From contig NW_014579050.1 in NCBI RefSeq assembly GCF_000485595.1, positions 1 to 31,892 of the forward strand: 31,892 bases of DNA, written 5' to 3'. This document shows positions 1 through 10,559 of this stretch, in pieces (the stretch's first letter is position 1; every line of letters begins with the position of its first letter). The notes below the pieces were generated by a model, which saw nothing but the letters and a program-made list of their open reading frames with translations, searched no databases and was not told the DNA's origin. The DNA comes from Priapulus caudatus. Lineage: Eukaryota > Priapulida > Priapulimorpha > Priapulimorphida > Priapulidae. The position numbers were made by a program, and so were the translations under genes.

Positions 1-5
1 CAGCT

Positions 6-31
6 TATATATATATATATATATATATATA
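6..31. repeat. (TA)n microsatellite at window start
   Basis: An uninterrupted TA run begins six bases into the window. The scaffold edge may lie in or near this simple repeat, a common place for assemblies to break. Confidence 0.9.
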
Positions 32-164
32 CGACTCTGACACACGCTCTCACTGCCTGCCGCCTGCCGTGCGCTGGTGATGAACACAACCAAGAGCGTA
101 TAAAGAAGGCCTAGCTTCTTTGTACGCTTTTGACACAACCCACGTACGCTCGTGTGAAAAAGTA

Positions 165-224
165 GCACCATACATATATAGAATACAGAATTCTATATTC
201 TGTGTTCTATATCTATGGTAGCAC
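165..224. repeat. Imperfect hairpin, about 28-bp arms
   Basis: The left arm (165-191, AGCACCATACATATATAG then AATACAGAAT) pairs with the right arm (197-224, ATTCTGTGTTC then TATGGTAGC) around a TCTAT loop. There are a few mismatches and a 2-nt bulge. A second short perfect inverted repeat follows at 235-243 / 255-263 (CTGCATGCA / TGCATGCAG). Both look like small foldbacks; no gene is associated. Confidence 0.6.
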
Positions 225-409
225 GTGTGTGTAGCTGCATGCATGGCTCCAAAGTGCATGCAGTGCCCCTTTGCTCACTCAGGATAAGATAGGGGATAAG
301 GGTAGATTGAGCCCATGAGCGAGAGCGCCATCTGTCGTGGAGTTTGGCATGACTCTACCCGCGTGGCCCCTCGCTGGGTCCGTGACAGGAAACATAGGAG
401 TTATGAACA

Positions 410-680
410 GGAACAGCAACAGCAACAGGGAAAGCCTATCGAAGGAGCGAAGACTGGAACCAGAAACGGGAACAGGAACAGGGAAAGCCTGTTGAGGCGC
501 GAAGACTGGAACACGAAACCGGAACAGGAACAGGAAAGGCATGTGGCGGGGCGGAGACCGGAACGGGAACGGGAAAGACCAGTCCAGGCGGAGTAAGGAC
601 TGGAACAAGGAACAGGAACAGCTATAGTAACCCTGTGACGGAGCGTAGACCGGAACAAGAACGGGAAAGTCCGGTCCGGG
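410..680 (+). repeat. Degenerate purine-rich minisatellite, about 50-bp unit
   Basis: About five imperfect copies of a unit built from GCGAAGACTGGAAC followed by CGGGAACAGGAACAGGGAAA and a short variable spacer. Open frames cross it on both strands (for example 315-596 plus, rich in Arg, Asn and Glu). They result from the repeat's purine bias, and I do not call a gene. Confidence 0.6.
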
Positions 681-824
681 TGAAGCGAAGGGCTACATGG
701 GTAGAGCTATATTGCACGTGTGAACAGAGCTATTCATTTGTACAGTATAGCCATAGAGAGATCTGTATATAGCAGGCGTAATGAAGAGCAACTCCCAGTG
801 TTGCATATGTACAGTTAGAGAGAG

Positions 825-838
825 ATATATATATATGT

Positions 839-874
<36 letters not shown>

Positions 875-944
875 NCACACACACACACACACTACACACA
901 CACAACACACACACACACACACACAACACACACACACACACAAC

Positions 945-1010
<66 letters not shown>

Positions 1011-1045
1011 CTACACGCACACGTGCGCGCACGCACGCACGCATA
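825..1045. repeat. Compound (TA)n-(CA)n microsatellite with an N at the junction
   Basis: A TA run to 874 is followed by one N at 875 and then about 165 bp of (CA)n with CACTA, AACAC and CGCA interruptions, grading into (GCAC)n near 1040. The N sits exactly at the TA/CA change, which suggests an ambiguous consensus or a join made inside simple repeats. Confidence 0.95.
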
Positions 1046-1480
1046 CAGAGGGGGCAGACAGACAGGGAGACTTACCTTACACCGCTCGCTATATATCTCA
1101 CTATATAGTCTCCCTCAAGCAACCTCTCTAACAGTAACACACCCGTATTGATAATGCTCTACCGCTGTACGTGCTGCTAAACCTCGTTATTCAAAAACCC
1201 CTTTGTTTGTTCTCGCAAATCACATATATAGCTGTAGCCTCGGTGCGTGACTTATGTACGTGATTAACAATTCTGTCTGTTGTACAGGTATAAGTATATA
1301 CAGGTATTACACGTCGATCTCGCTGTTGCACAGGTAAGCGCACATGTAATTGCACACAGGTAACACGCACGTCGATCCGAGTTGATCAGCTGATTCTACT
1401 GTATATACGTGCTAGAGGGGGAGACAGCCGGTTGGTGGTGATGGTTGCGTAGCTGGGAGCAGACAACGTATGCACGCGCG
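1046..1480. other. No gene recognised; short CAGGTA-bearing repeats
   Basis: No coding frame stands out. From 1282 to 1380 the string CAGGTA recurs four times, and a CAGGTA-(3-6 nt)-CACG-TCGATC block occurs twice about 57 bp apart. CAGGTAAGC at 1332 resembles a splice donor, but no exon frame supports it. Confidence 0.4.
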
Positions 1481-1533
1481 TATATATATATATATATATT
1501 ATATATATATACTATATATATTATATATATATA
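1481..1533. repeat. (TA)n microsatellite
   Basis: TA repeat with ACTATATATATT interruptions. Confidence 0.9.
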
Positions 1534-1574
1534 GTATCACTTGTTTACGATACACTGGACACCTATCGATGCAT

Positions 1575-1594
1575 AGAGGAAGAAGAGAGTAGAC

Positions 1595-1688
<94 letters not shown>

Positions 1689-1720
1689 CAGAAGAGAGGA
1701 GAGAGAGAGAGAGAGAAAGA

Positions 1721-1755
<35 letters not shown>

Positions 1756-1835
1756 AGAGAGAGAGAGAGAGAGAAGGAGAGCTAGCTACGAGCGAGAGAG
1801 GAGAGAAAGACGAGAGAAAGATAGAGAGAAAGGCG
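1575..1835. repeat. (GA)n purine tract
   Basis: About 260 bp of nearly pure GA dinucleotides with GGGAGAGACAG, GCGCGAGAG and similar interruptions. The Ser/Leu-rich minus-strand frame across it is a product of the repeat. Confidence 0.95.
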
Positions 1836-1908
1836 AGATTCAACCGATATATATAATCAGGAAGTGAATTAATAAGATAACAATCTCTATTATTCACTCG
1901 TGAATATT

Positions 1909-1910
<2 letters not shown>

Positions 1911-1949
<39 letters not shown>
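1911..1949. repeat. (TA)n microsatellite
   Basis: Uninterrupted TA run of about 39 bp. Confidence 0.9.
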
Positions 1950-1950
<1 letters not shown>

Positions 1951-2540
1951 CTGTGTGTTATTTGGCTGTCATTGCATTTGTACAGCCTGATGAAAAGAGA
2001 TACTCGTGAAAGCTTGCTGATTAAAATTCAACACCATATTCGGGTACAGCAATAGTGTGGGCGGTGGCAGCAGTAAAGGCTAGCTATTATAACGCTGCAC
2101 TTGCTATATTTGGCATCGTACGTGGCACGCACTAGAATCTCAACTACTGGGTTCCTGTCTTAGCAAGTTAATCAATGTGTGTGATAGTTAGCACGCTAGG
2201 TATAGATCACACACCCCCGGACGCGCGGTGGCCGGGGCTTGCGACAAATCATCGTTGGCCTATATTTGACCGATACCAGAAAGGTCGTGCATGTCGCAAA
2301 AGCATGTCGTGAAAAAGAACCATGCACGTACGTTCGCCCACGCACGCGCGGACGCATGGGCTCGTGCGTGGTGTGTGCACGCGCGAGTGCGGGTAGAGCT
2401 TTCTAGGGTCATAATTAAGCGTCTCGATGGTTGTCTATATACATGTGTACAAGTACATGCGTGCATATAAATATGTTCGTGATAAGACGTCATATTGCAT
2501 TATGCACAATAAAGGGAAAATGGGGCCCCCATCTCTCCAT
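1950..2540. other. No gene recognised
   Basis: Mixed-composition sequence with CpG-containing patches such as GCGCGGACGCATGGG near 2345. I see no convincing exon, RNA gene or repeat family. Confidence 0.4.
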
Positions 2541-2783
2541 CTTCTCTCTCTCTAACAGCTTTCTCTAACGAGCTCTTCTCTAACAGCTAAAACAGTTTTC
2601 CTCTCGCTGCCCATAGTTATATTGCACGCGTTCTCTCTCTCTCTTTCTCTTTCTCTCTTTCTCCCCTCCTCTTCCTCTCTCGCACTCATTCGCCCTCTTT
2701 TCTGTATTCTGCCCACCACACTCAATTCTCCTTATCTTACCTAGCTCTCCCTTTCCCTTGCTTCTCTTTCGTTCGCCCGTTCA
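2541..2783 (+). repeat. CT-rich polypyrimidine region leading into an AG acceptor
   Basis: Long CT-rich blocks (TCTCTCTCTTTCTCTTTCTC near 2634) run to TTCGTTCGCCCGTTCAG, which ends at 2783. The last 30 bases are a textbook polypyrimidine tract plus CAG, which is why the next block is proposed as an exon. Confidence 0.5.
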
Positions 2784-2954
2784 GGAGAAATCTGAAAGTA
2801 AAATGAGACGACATGTAGGCCTACATGTATGTATATCCTATCATAAAATCAACATGCAATCTCAGCTGTCACCAAAGGCATGTTTATGCGGAGCCCGCTG
2901 TATTTGCATACTACTTATACATTACTGTCGCACGAAGGGTTGTTGTCGTATCAG
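2784..2954 (+). CDS. Putative internal exon encoding a Cys-rich segment; function unknown
   Basis: Seen: a strong acceptor (polypyrimidine tract then CAG at 2781-2783), an open frame of 57 codons, and an exact GTAGGT donor-like hexamer directly after CGTATCAG at 2947-2954. The frame reads EKSESKMRRHVGLHVCISYH at its start and ends with a cluster of cysteines (CLCGARCICILLIHYCRTKG, then CC). I recognise no family. The cysteine spacing does not match a C2H2 or EGF module that I can place. The last about 18 bases of the exon and its donor form one arm of a foldback whose other arm is at 3154-3182. The exon could therefore be a chance frame in mobile-element DNA. No clear partner exon was found. 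Confidence 0.25.
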
Positions 2955-3023
2955 GTAGGTACCCGAGGTAGTTTTAGGTTGTTTAATTATTATTATGTTT
3001 ATATTTTTATATGAGGTATTTTT

Positions 3024-3046
3024 AGGGTTAGGGTTAGGGTTAGGGT
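3024..3046 (+). repeat. Interstitial TTAGGG repeat
   Basis: About three and a half tandem TTAGGG units inside a foldback. Similar short, impure tracts recur throughout the window, always in mobile-element-like contexts. Confidence 0.85.
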
Positions 3047-3091
3047 AGTACAAGTCTGGTACACTTTGTGTATACATATATGTACCTCGGG

Positions 3092-3157
3092 TACATATAT
3101 ATCAGGAGTAGATAATAGGGATTATCTACCCTATTATCTACTCCTGATATATATGTA
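3092..3157. repeat. Perfect 29-bp inverted repeat with 8-nt spacer
   Basis: Arms at 3092-3120 and 3129-3157 are exact reverse complements around ATTATCTA. The arm contains ATATCAGGAGTAGATAATAG. This is the cleanest member of the CAGGAG/CTCCTG hairpin group found elsewhere in the window. Confidence 0.95.
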
Positions 3158-3184
3158 GTACCTGATACGACAACGACCCCTTCA

Positions 3185-3418
3185 GCATTACGGTACTGTC
3201 TAGCCTGTAAGACCAGTATAGGCAGTTGCACTGTTTTCACAATCTGTGCAGACAGCATTATCATTGCAAAAAATCGGGGCAGGTTCGTCGTGTCACAAAA
3301 AACTCTGGTTGTGACCACCCTCAGTGCCATTCGGATAAAAAAAAGGCTAACTACCTGGCTGTACCTAAGCTGCTGCTAGGTCACACCTATAGTCCGAGCC
3401 GACGTAGATCCCCGTAAT
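3185..3418 (+). other. Possible broken Cys/His-rich coding remnant
   Basis: Two overlapping plus-strand frames each carry part of a Cys/His-rich pattern. One reads LRYCLACKTSIGSC from about 3187. The other reads LCRQHYHCKKSGQ, then GCDHPQCHS, from about 3243. Joined across a shift they would resemble a zinc-binding module, but neither frame is complete and no splice sites decide the matter. The resemblance may be chance. Confidence 0.15.
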
Positions 3419-3490
3419 GCCGCAGACCGCAGACCCGACCGCATCGAAGACCCGACAGCACCGAAGACCCGACCGCAGGCGGCAGACCCC
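3419..3490 (+). repeat. Short minisatellite, GAAGACCCGACCGCA-type unit
   Basis: Four or five imperfect copies of a 15-17 bp unit (CGAAGACCCGACAGCAC and variants) in tandem. Confidence 0.7.
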
Positions 3491-3539
3491 TGATAAACCC
3501 GCACCCTCAGATTAGCAAAGCGGAGTTATAACGTCTGCA

Positions 3540-4115
3540 TTTGCGGACTAGGTCACACCCCATGGCTAGCTATAGCCCTGGACGTTTATTCCTTACGGAC
3601 TGTCCAGTATAGAAGTAGAAGTAGAAGAAGTAGAATCAAAGGCTGGTGAAATTAACGCCCGGTCAGAATGACGGTTTTGTAGGCCCTAATACGGACTGTC
3701 TCTCCTGGTTTAGGGTCGGCTTTACCTGTGCCAAGCATTAGATCATTTATGTCATAATCGTATGTATTTGGGCTGCGAGTTCGTTTTTGTAGACCCTCGT
3801 GCACAATTCATATTCAAATTTGTAACACTGCGCACATTTACATTTCATTCGTTCGTTGATCTTGCCCTGCCACCTAACGGGGTAAATAACAAGTCATTAC
3901 GTAGTCTTTTTCCATCGTCTGACCGCGTTACCAAGGTATACAAAAATTTGCGAAAATTTTGTGAATAACTTTAAACTTATTCTCTAGATTGTAAGTACGA
4001 TAACAGGAGTGATTAAAATCAAATTACATTCACTCCTGGTAATAGCAACAGGAATAGCAAGAGCTAAGCATATTCAGTTATTATAGACGGTAGCTTCGTG
4101 GTACCTGGTCCGGCA
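3540..4115 (+). mobile_element. Interspersed repeat, diverged copy 1 (opposite orientation to the other three)
   Basis: The reverse complements of 31000-31600, 12570-13215 and 22356-23030 align here. Matching landmarks are GACGGTTTTGTAGGCCC at 3670, the CTCGTGCACAATTCATATTC block at 3797, GTTGATCTTG at 3856, AAGGTATACAAAA at 3932, and a CAGGAGTGA / TCACTCCTG hairpin at 4004-4012 / 4030-4038. By eye, identity to the copy at 31000 is around 80 percent in the best stretch. The frame at 3762-3968 shares a PRAQFIFKFV string with the minus strand of the copy at 31283-31498. Synonymous-looking and frame-breaking changes are mixed, so I treat it as repeat DNA and not a proven protein. Confidence 0.65.
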
Positions 4116-5300
4116 TAGGCACTTGGAGCGTTTCAATAAAATATAATGCTAAATAAATACGAAATCTATTTACTACCAAAGTCTTAATGTTTCTCTACTC
4201 TCTTTCGTCTAGTGCCGACAATTTCCTGTAAATGCTCCTCTGCAACAACATGAACGTCACTAACGCGTCGCGTCGTAGCGAGCGAAGAAACGCAACGATA
4301 ACGTCGAACCTATGTAGTCTAGCTGGTAGTAGCTAGAGCATTTTGACCGGGAAAAAATGGTATAAAGACGATTTTTACTCCAAATGAGCAGGATGTGTTA
4401 TAAAACAACATATCCAAAATCCGTAAAAATCCGCTTTGGGGAAATTTTTTGAATATTTTGCACTTTGTTGCATGTTTTTTTTAGTGGGAAATGAGCATGG
4501 GCAAGACTCGTCAAGTGATATAGTGGAGGCAGATATGTGAAAAAATGTTGGGTTTTGTGGTAAAAGAACCAAAACCTAAGAATGCCGCGTGCGTGGATGC
4601 ACTCCGTGATGCTGCATTCGCCGCCGAGTGGGTGCCGGTGTAACACACAGAGGGCATGCTCATTTAAATGTGTATAAAAATATACAAGATATTAGTGTCT
4701 CTGAACATTGATCAAAAGCGCAGCGCATCAATATCGCAACGACTGAACAATAAAATTATTCAGTTAACATGCTAACGAATATAAATATGCAGAGCAGAAC
4801 AGAACTCCCCCCTTGCCCCCACAGCGCAAAGCATAATGGGCTTCTTATACATGCACTCATAAAATGTTTAGAGAGACTTATATATACCGTATATATTTTT
4901 TATACACATTGAAATGAGCATTGACATTTTTATGAAATCGCTTTAATTCATTTACAAGTGATATTGAACAACAAACTTCATATGTAGCACAATGAAAGCC
5001 CGATTTATTTTGAAAATGATGTGTAAATCACATTTGACCTTTTTCGAATGGCAAAATATTTTTGAATGACTGCCGTTCGAAATAACATTGCGTAAGTACA
5101 TGTTCCGAGTTTATCTAAGGAATGAAATGAGCATTAAATGAAATCACTTATAAAACACGTGAAACTGATTTTTTGTAACAAATTTACTTGAATGAACATC
5201 TTGTTTCTATAGGCAAAGTATAAGCGAAAAATCGACAAACACAAATTAAGAAGCAAGACAATAAGTACAATACAGTGTATATAATACCAAAAGCTCATGA
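4116..5300. other. AT-rich sequence, no gene recognised
   Basis: Short frames only, and no repeat family identified. The fragment AAATGAGCAT recurs near 4488, 4912 and 5126, which hints at old dispersed duplication. Confidence 0.35.
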
Positions 5301-5311
5301 ACATGTCAATA

Positions 5312-5368
5312 CTATGGTATTGGGAGTGTATAATATAGTCTATATTATGTACACTCCTGATGGTATGG
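5312..5368. repeat. Hairpin of the CAGGAG/CTCCTG type
   Basis: The left arm (ACTATGGTATTGGGAGTGTA then TAATATA) pairs with the right arm (TATATTATGTACACTCCTGA then TGGTATGG), with two or three mismatches and a short loop. The 3' flank (CAGAAGTGAATA) resembles the flank of the hairpin at 13366-13427 (AGCAGTGAATA). Confidence 0.7.
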
Positions 5369-6519
5369 TACCAGAAGTGAATAAAAACAATTGTTTTCAC
5401 ACACTTTTGATCACAGACATCATATACACGTATTTATAGAATATCTATTTTTACAGTAGAGATGCGTTAATCATGGCATTTACGACGTATTACCTTCTAA
5501 TTAATTATATAATTCCTATGTTGGCAAGCACATCCACTAGAAAACCTACTACATAATTTGAACAGTTGGAGTTGGAATTGCAGAATAACAGACAGTGTGA
5601 CCACGTCATCCTAGCATTAGCTAACTCGGCTCATTGTGTTCTGTTGCATCGCTAATAATTCTGAACAAGTAGAAGTAAGAACGCCATTTCATATTCATGC
5701 CGAATTCACAATTTTTCCCCCAGAGAATGAATTCTGGGTCAAAAACATCAAGACAAATTGCCAAACTTACACTCGATAAATCAAACTTACATCGATCGAT
5801 CATACAGCAGTTCAATCAACATTTACATCTACGCTTGAAATCGAGCCAATAATCACCCGCTCGTAGTTCATTCGTTAGCTGTTGAGCAAAACTTATCATA
5901 GAAATTGAAAACATCTTGCGAGGAATACACGATAGATATATCACACTGTCGCGGGGGCTTTTCTGATGTGCGTTTTCACCAGACTTTCTCACTTCTCAGA
6001 GAAAAAAAAAACCAGTCTTATTCACGAGGCGCCAACACACGCACGTACACTCTCTCTGCTGGCTATGGCGGTACACTGCCTCGACAGTTTCTAGTTCTCA
6101 TCCCAGGAAGTGGTTTTCGATGAATCGTAGATTACCCACATGCACACGTTTTCTCGCATTACTAGCAAGACAAAAGCATTGCAGTTTCTTGAGTTCTGTC
6201 ATCGATTTCTCGACTTGCAGTTTTGACGTCAACTCTCGATGGATCGTGTCACCATAACCTGTCATCATCTTTTCACATCGTTTTACTTATTTGAAAACTT
6301 CCCGGTTCCTGCGTTTCCAGGTTCAAATGCACTTTCCCTGCATTATTTCAACTACGCAAAGACATTGCAGATGCTGAATGCCCACGTTCACACACACATT
6401 CCCTGTATAACTAGAGCTATATGAATACTCTGAGCTGGATCCTTCACTTTCATATTCATCTTGACATCTTCCAGGCGTAATTATAACTATACAAGTTTTT
6501 AGGCGCTTCCCGTGAAGGA
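5369..6519. other. No gene recognised
   Basis: Several frames of 60-70 codons occur on both strands. None has splice sites or residues I can tie to a family. Confidence 0.35.
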
Positions 6520-6842
6520 GCATTGACTATTCGGCATTGTATTCACTACTAAAGTACATAGAAGCAGTTACGATTTTCTTTATCGCCGACTTATTTACAT
6601 GCGCCATAGAAGTTATGATAATCTTATATGATATCGGCTCCATACTCAGATGCACCATACCAGCTACGATTTGCTCACCTCACTAACATATTTACGCACG
6701 TCAAAGCATTATCAATTTTCTAATCCCGCAATGTATTCACTACTAAGTACTAACGTACGTAGACGCAGTTACGATTTGTTTACATCGTCACCATGTTTAC
6801 GCACGTCAGAGCATTTAGAATTTTCTAATCTCGCAACGTATT
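6520..6842 (+). repeat. Degenerate tandem repeat, about 105-bp spacing, downstream of the zinc-finger gene
   Basis: TTACGCACGTCAAAGCATT-(2-3 nt)-AATTTTCTAATC-(4 nt)-GCAATGTATTC at about 6690-6737 recurs at about 6795-6842. A weaker copy sharing TGTATTCACTACTAA and CAGTTACGATTT lies at about 6538-6580. The array ends 25 bp before the predicted stop codon of the minus-strand zinc-finger gene, so it would form that gene's 3' flank. Confidence 0.55.
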
Positions 6843-6867
6843 CGTCACGAACCTCCCCTCGCCCTCG

Positions 6868-9224
6868 TCACGCCGCCTCCTCCGCGTCCCGGGGTTCCTT
6901 CTTCACTCTCCTCCTCCCGGACCGACGAGAGGTCACCGCAAGGTCGTTGCCGGCGGCGACGCCGTCGCGCGCGTGCAGCTTCTCGTGATCGCGCAGCGTG
7001 TCGCGGCGAGCGAACGGCCGCGCGCGCGAACGCCGGCACCGCCGGCAGACGAACGGCCGCTCGCCGTGTGAGTCCGTCGTCGTCTTTCTCAACTGCGCCC
7101 CCTGCTGGACGAAGCGCGGTCGCAGCTGATCCAGGCTGCGCCGCAAGCCGCCGTCATGCAGCCGACGTCGCGTTGCGGGTGAGAGCGCTTCAGGAGAAGC
7201 GACGCGGGCAGCCGCGCCGCGAACGGCTTGTTCGTCGTTGGCGACGCGGGATGGTCCTTTGAGCGGTGCGGAGGCGGAACGCCCGCCCATGCGCGCACGC
7301 AAACGGACGTGTCGCACCGAGTGCGCACGGCTCATAGTTCCGTCAGCGACTCCGCACCGCGAACCGCGCCGCGCTCTCGGCGCACGCTTGCCGGCCGCGC
7401 GTCCGTTGTGCGCGCGCGCGCACGTGCGCGTCAGCCAGCCGAGCCGGGAACGCCTTCCCCAGCGGTCGCACGGAACGACGCGCTCGCGCGGAGTCGGCGC
7501 GGCGTTGGATCCGCGAGGGCGCGCGGGTCAGCGAACACGACGCGCGCCAGAGCGAGCACGCCCGTGCGTCGCGCGCCGGGCGTGCTTGCGCCGCATGTGC
7601 CGCCGTGGAGCACGCCGCGCGGACGCAACCGACCGCCGCACACCGCCCGACTTGAAGCTGCTGCCTCGTGTGGATCCCATGAGTCCGTCAGCGTCTCTTG
7701 CGATCGACTGGCTGAACGCGCGCCGCGCCACACGTCGCAGGGTGCGGTTCTCGCCCGTGATGGCCAGCAGCCGGTGGCGAGTGAGGTGAGCGGCCGGCGG
7801 GCGTACGCGGCCGCGACGCGCGCACCCGAAACGGCCGCTCCCGGCTTAGTTCCTCAGTGTGCCGGGAAACGTAGCTTGCGGTTCGGGAAGCGACTTCTCG
7901 CAGAGCGGGACTGGAAGGGGCGGTCCGCCGGCGCGCTGTGCGCGGATGCCGGCCGTGTCGCTTCATCTGTTCCTCGTCGCCAAACGGAGAGCGCGCTAGC
8001 CGGCCGCACTTGAACGGACGCTCGCCGTGTGCGTCGACGGCGTGCTTCGCAGGGCAGCTCGCCGTCGCAAGTCGACGCCGCAACCCCGCAGACGTGCGGC
8101 ACGCGCGCCGCGAGTGCGTGCGGCAGGTCGCGTGAGGCCGACAGGTTCGTCGGTCACCGGCGGCCGTGCACGCCCGCACAGGTAGGTGTTCTCATCGGCC
8201 GCCGCTCGTGGGGTGCGAGCCCGCAGTCTCTCGGCGCGTGGGAATCCGCCCGCACGCCGCACCGTGCGCCCCGCTCGTCGCGCGTTTGTGCGCGTCTGCG
8301 CGTGCCCGCCCAGCGCCCCCTCGTGCGAACGCCGGCGTCGCAGAGCCGTGCAACGCGGTGAGGGGTCTCGACCCGTTGAGCGCATGGCACGCCGCGTACG
8401 CTCGTGCGTGAAACGGTCCGCTCGCAGACGCGCAGCGCGTGCGACCCTGGGTGCGTTGCCGGTGCGCCGCAGCAGCGCCCCTCGTCGTGCGAAGCTTCGC
8501 GGGCAGCTGTGCACTCCGGTGCGGCGTCCTCACCGCGTCCCAGGGCGCGCCGCGGCCGCTCCTCAATCTTTTCGTCGGCAGTTGCGGCTGGCCGTCGCCG
8601 CCTGCGCCACCAGCGAAAAAAAAATAAAAAAAACCTGGCTGTCGACTGCGTCCGACTCGCGCGGGTCGACGGCCGTCGCAGGAGTGCCTCCGGGCGTTCG
8701 CGACGCCAGGCCGCGCATACCCAAACGTCTCGCCGCACGCCTCGCACTCGCAGCGCGCACAACGTGCGTCTGAGGGTGGCACGGCGACAGAGAAGCGCCG
8801 CAGCGCGCGCACCTAGCGCACGGCGCCCTCCTCGGCGCTGCGAGCGCTGCGTGGCGCCTTCAGCGCGTCAGGCGGGAGAACGCGCGCGCCACAGCTTGCA
8901 CGCGGCGGCCGCCCTGTGTGCGCGCGAGGTGCCGGGTCAGCGTCGAGCCGGCAAAGGTGCCGCCGCAAAGAGTCGCCACGCGTGGTCGACCCCGCTCGGC
9001 GGCGTGCGTCTTCATTGCTGGTCGCGCGCGATACTTCTTAAGCGCGAGACATCTGCTTCGCAGACGCGCAGCGCGGTAGCGGCGCGCCGTCTGGTGCGGA
9101 ACGGCATGCTGACGGCCGCAGCATCACTTCGTCCGTGAACGCACGGCCGCAGATGCTGCAGAGTAGGCGAGTCGCGAGCGCGCCACAAGCCGATCTGCCG
9201 CGTCGCGCCTCGCGTCTTCCCCAT
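6868..9224 (-). pseudogene. Multi-C2H2 zinc-finger protein gene, frame broken by many indels
   Basis: The start codon at 9222-9224 opens MGKTRGAT, identical to the intact copy at 18211. The frame then shifts repeatedly, but finger pieces remain in all three minus frames: HGERPFKCG at about 8029, RHTEELSRERPF near 7860, and a last finger at about 7053-6973 (HGERPFVCRRC, then DHEKLHA). That last finger has C-x2-C and H-x3-H but about 16 residues between the second Cys and first His instead of 12. The C-terminus carries RRSGRRRVKKEP, a likely nuclear signal with a VKKE SUMO-type site, and stops at 6868-6870. The full product would be about 780 residues. Proteins of this family bind DNA in the nucleus; the target is unknown. 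The neighbouring non-coding DNA shows the same indel density, so sequencing error is at least as likely as true decay. Confidence 0.8.
8608..8634. other. A-rich interruption inside the zinc-finger gene
   Basis: GCGAAAAAAAAATAAAAAAA sits in otherwise about 70 percent GC coding sequence and breaks the frame. It could be a homopolymer artefact, a tiny insertion or an intron remnant. The second contig starts after this point, so no comparison is possible. Confidence 0.5.
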
Positions 9225-9249
9225 CGAGACTTCCCCGGAGGCGTGCTCT

Positions 9250-9480
9250 CCCCCGTAGCGCTGGCTTTTTTCTCAGGGGCGGTTCCGGCTCTCTGCTTCG
9301 TCGATTAGCACGCGATGGGGTTTTTCTTCCGGGTGGCGGTCCGCGTTCTCTGCCTTCGCGCGATGCGGCCAGGTTGGTTTTTCGCGGGGGGTCCCTGGTT
9401 TCTCTTCGTGATGCACGGGTTTTCTCTCCTGGGGCGGTCCCGCTTCTCTCCTTTACGAGCGGCGAGTTTTTTTCTCGTAC
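9250..9480 (-). repeat. 51-bp minisatellite 5' of the zinc-finger gene (copy 1)
   Basis: Noisy copies of GGGGTTTTTCTCCGG-GGGGCGGTCCCGGTTCTC-(14 nt), the same array as at 18253-18468. It lies immediately upstream of the start codon on the minus strand, in the probable 5' leader or promoter. Confidence 0.75.
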
Positions 9481-10559
9481 GGCGTCTTCCGTAATCGACG
9501 CTAGATCTTCGCGCGTTTCAACGGCAATGTAGTCACGTCTCTTCGCTGTTACGTGGGGCTGCAGGTCTCCTCGCCAAGCTCTCGGCTCGCTCTCAGGTGT
9601 GTGGTAAACACTAACCAAAAGCGTGGAAACCTGTAAAAACGCAAGGAAGAGCGAGTGAGGGTCTAACAAACATTGGCGACATAGATTAAAAGAAGTTAAA
9701 TCTTTCCGGCGCATATGCGGGGCTGGGCGGTGCCTATCTCCGTTTCAGTAGCCCGGACATAGATAAGTGAGATTAATAGATAGGCCTAGCGCAGCTTTAC
9801 TCAGTTATTTTGTACTCTTGTAGCTTTTAGCTAATCTCAGAATTTCGACAGGCGGTGAATAGAAGCCGAATCCAAGTAAGGTGAGTGTCAACCACCGCGT
9901 ATCAGCAAATGCATCGCGACATCGAGCAGTCATTTACTGAATCAAGAAATCGAGCTCGAAACCACAACGCACTGTGACGTTTCGTAATGGAGTCCTCACT
10001 ATCGGAAGATTAATGCGGATATGCAGAACTGCGTTTCTAGATGCTCGAACGTAAGGCTTGTGGACACGAGTTTCATCAACTCGACACCAACCCGCGTTTA
10101 ACTAACTCACACTAGACATGCCAGACCCGCCACTGGCAAGACCTGATGGAATGGACTTACACTCTCATCACCAACGCATCTCGCTGAAACATCTCCACCG
10201 GTAAGTTGACACTCTGTGCACGTGCGCCTCATTCATTACTTCGCCAATTTCACGTTGACAGGTAACAACCAGGGCGTGCTAACTTAACGCGAGTCCCGGA
10301 TCAAATCCCTTCCCGATTTACTGTCAGACTTCCTGATTTGATATATGCAGGAGGTCCGTGTGACTCCCTGAATTTCTGGCTATACTACTAGTTCGTTCCA
10401 CGAGTACGGCCTCGGGAATACCGGGTATTTTTCAGCAAATGTGCCAAAGAAAATTTGCCAGCATTTCACGCGCATAAACTCTTCCAAAATAGGCACATGC
10501 TTATTGCCTAATAGCACCAAGCTTGTTTTATCTTTAGTTTTTTGACTTCAGACTGCAAC
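9481..10559. other. Zinc-finger upstream region, noisy copy
   Basis: Matches 18469-19540 with frequent single-base indels. CCACCGGTAAGTTGAC at 10196 preserves a plus-strand splice-donor consensus also present at 19196. This hints at a divergent plus-strand transcript from the same upstream region. No readable protein remains here. Confidence 0.4.

Larger units (their letters stand above)
2935..3184. mobile_element. Foldback element with about 27-bp terminal arms
   Basis: The left arm at 2936-2963 (GTTGTCGTATCAGGTA core) is the reverse complement of the right arm at 3154-3182 (TACCTGATACGACAAC core). The interior holds a TTAGGG run (3024-3045), a hairpin at 3077-3099 (TATATGTACC / GGTACATATA) and the long palindrome listed separately. 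I found no convincing target duplication: CATTAC occurs on both outer flanks but not at the arm edges. A non-autonomous foldback is the likeliest reading. Confidence 0.5.

Noticed and set aside
781-1131. Long frames across the (CA)n and (TA)n tract
   Set aside because: Thr/His or Cys/Val dipeptide runs from dinucleotide repeats, crossing an N.
1499-1897. 132-codon Ser/Leu-rich minus-strand frame
   Set aside because: Produced by the (GA)n tract; no non-repetitive coding part.
7228-8773. Long Arg/Ala-rich frames, plus strand
   Set aside because: Antisense and off-frame shadows of GC-rich zinc-finger coding DNA; no family features.
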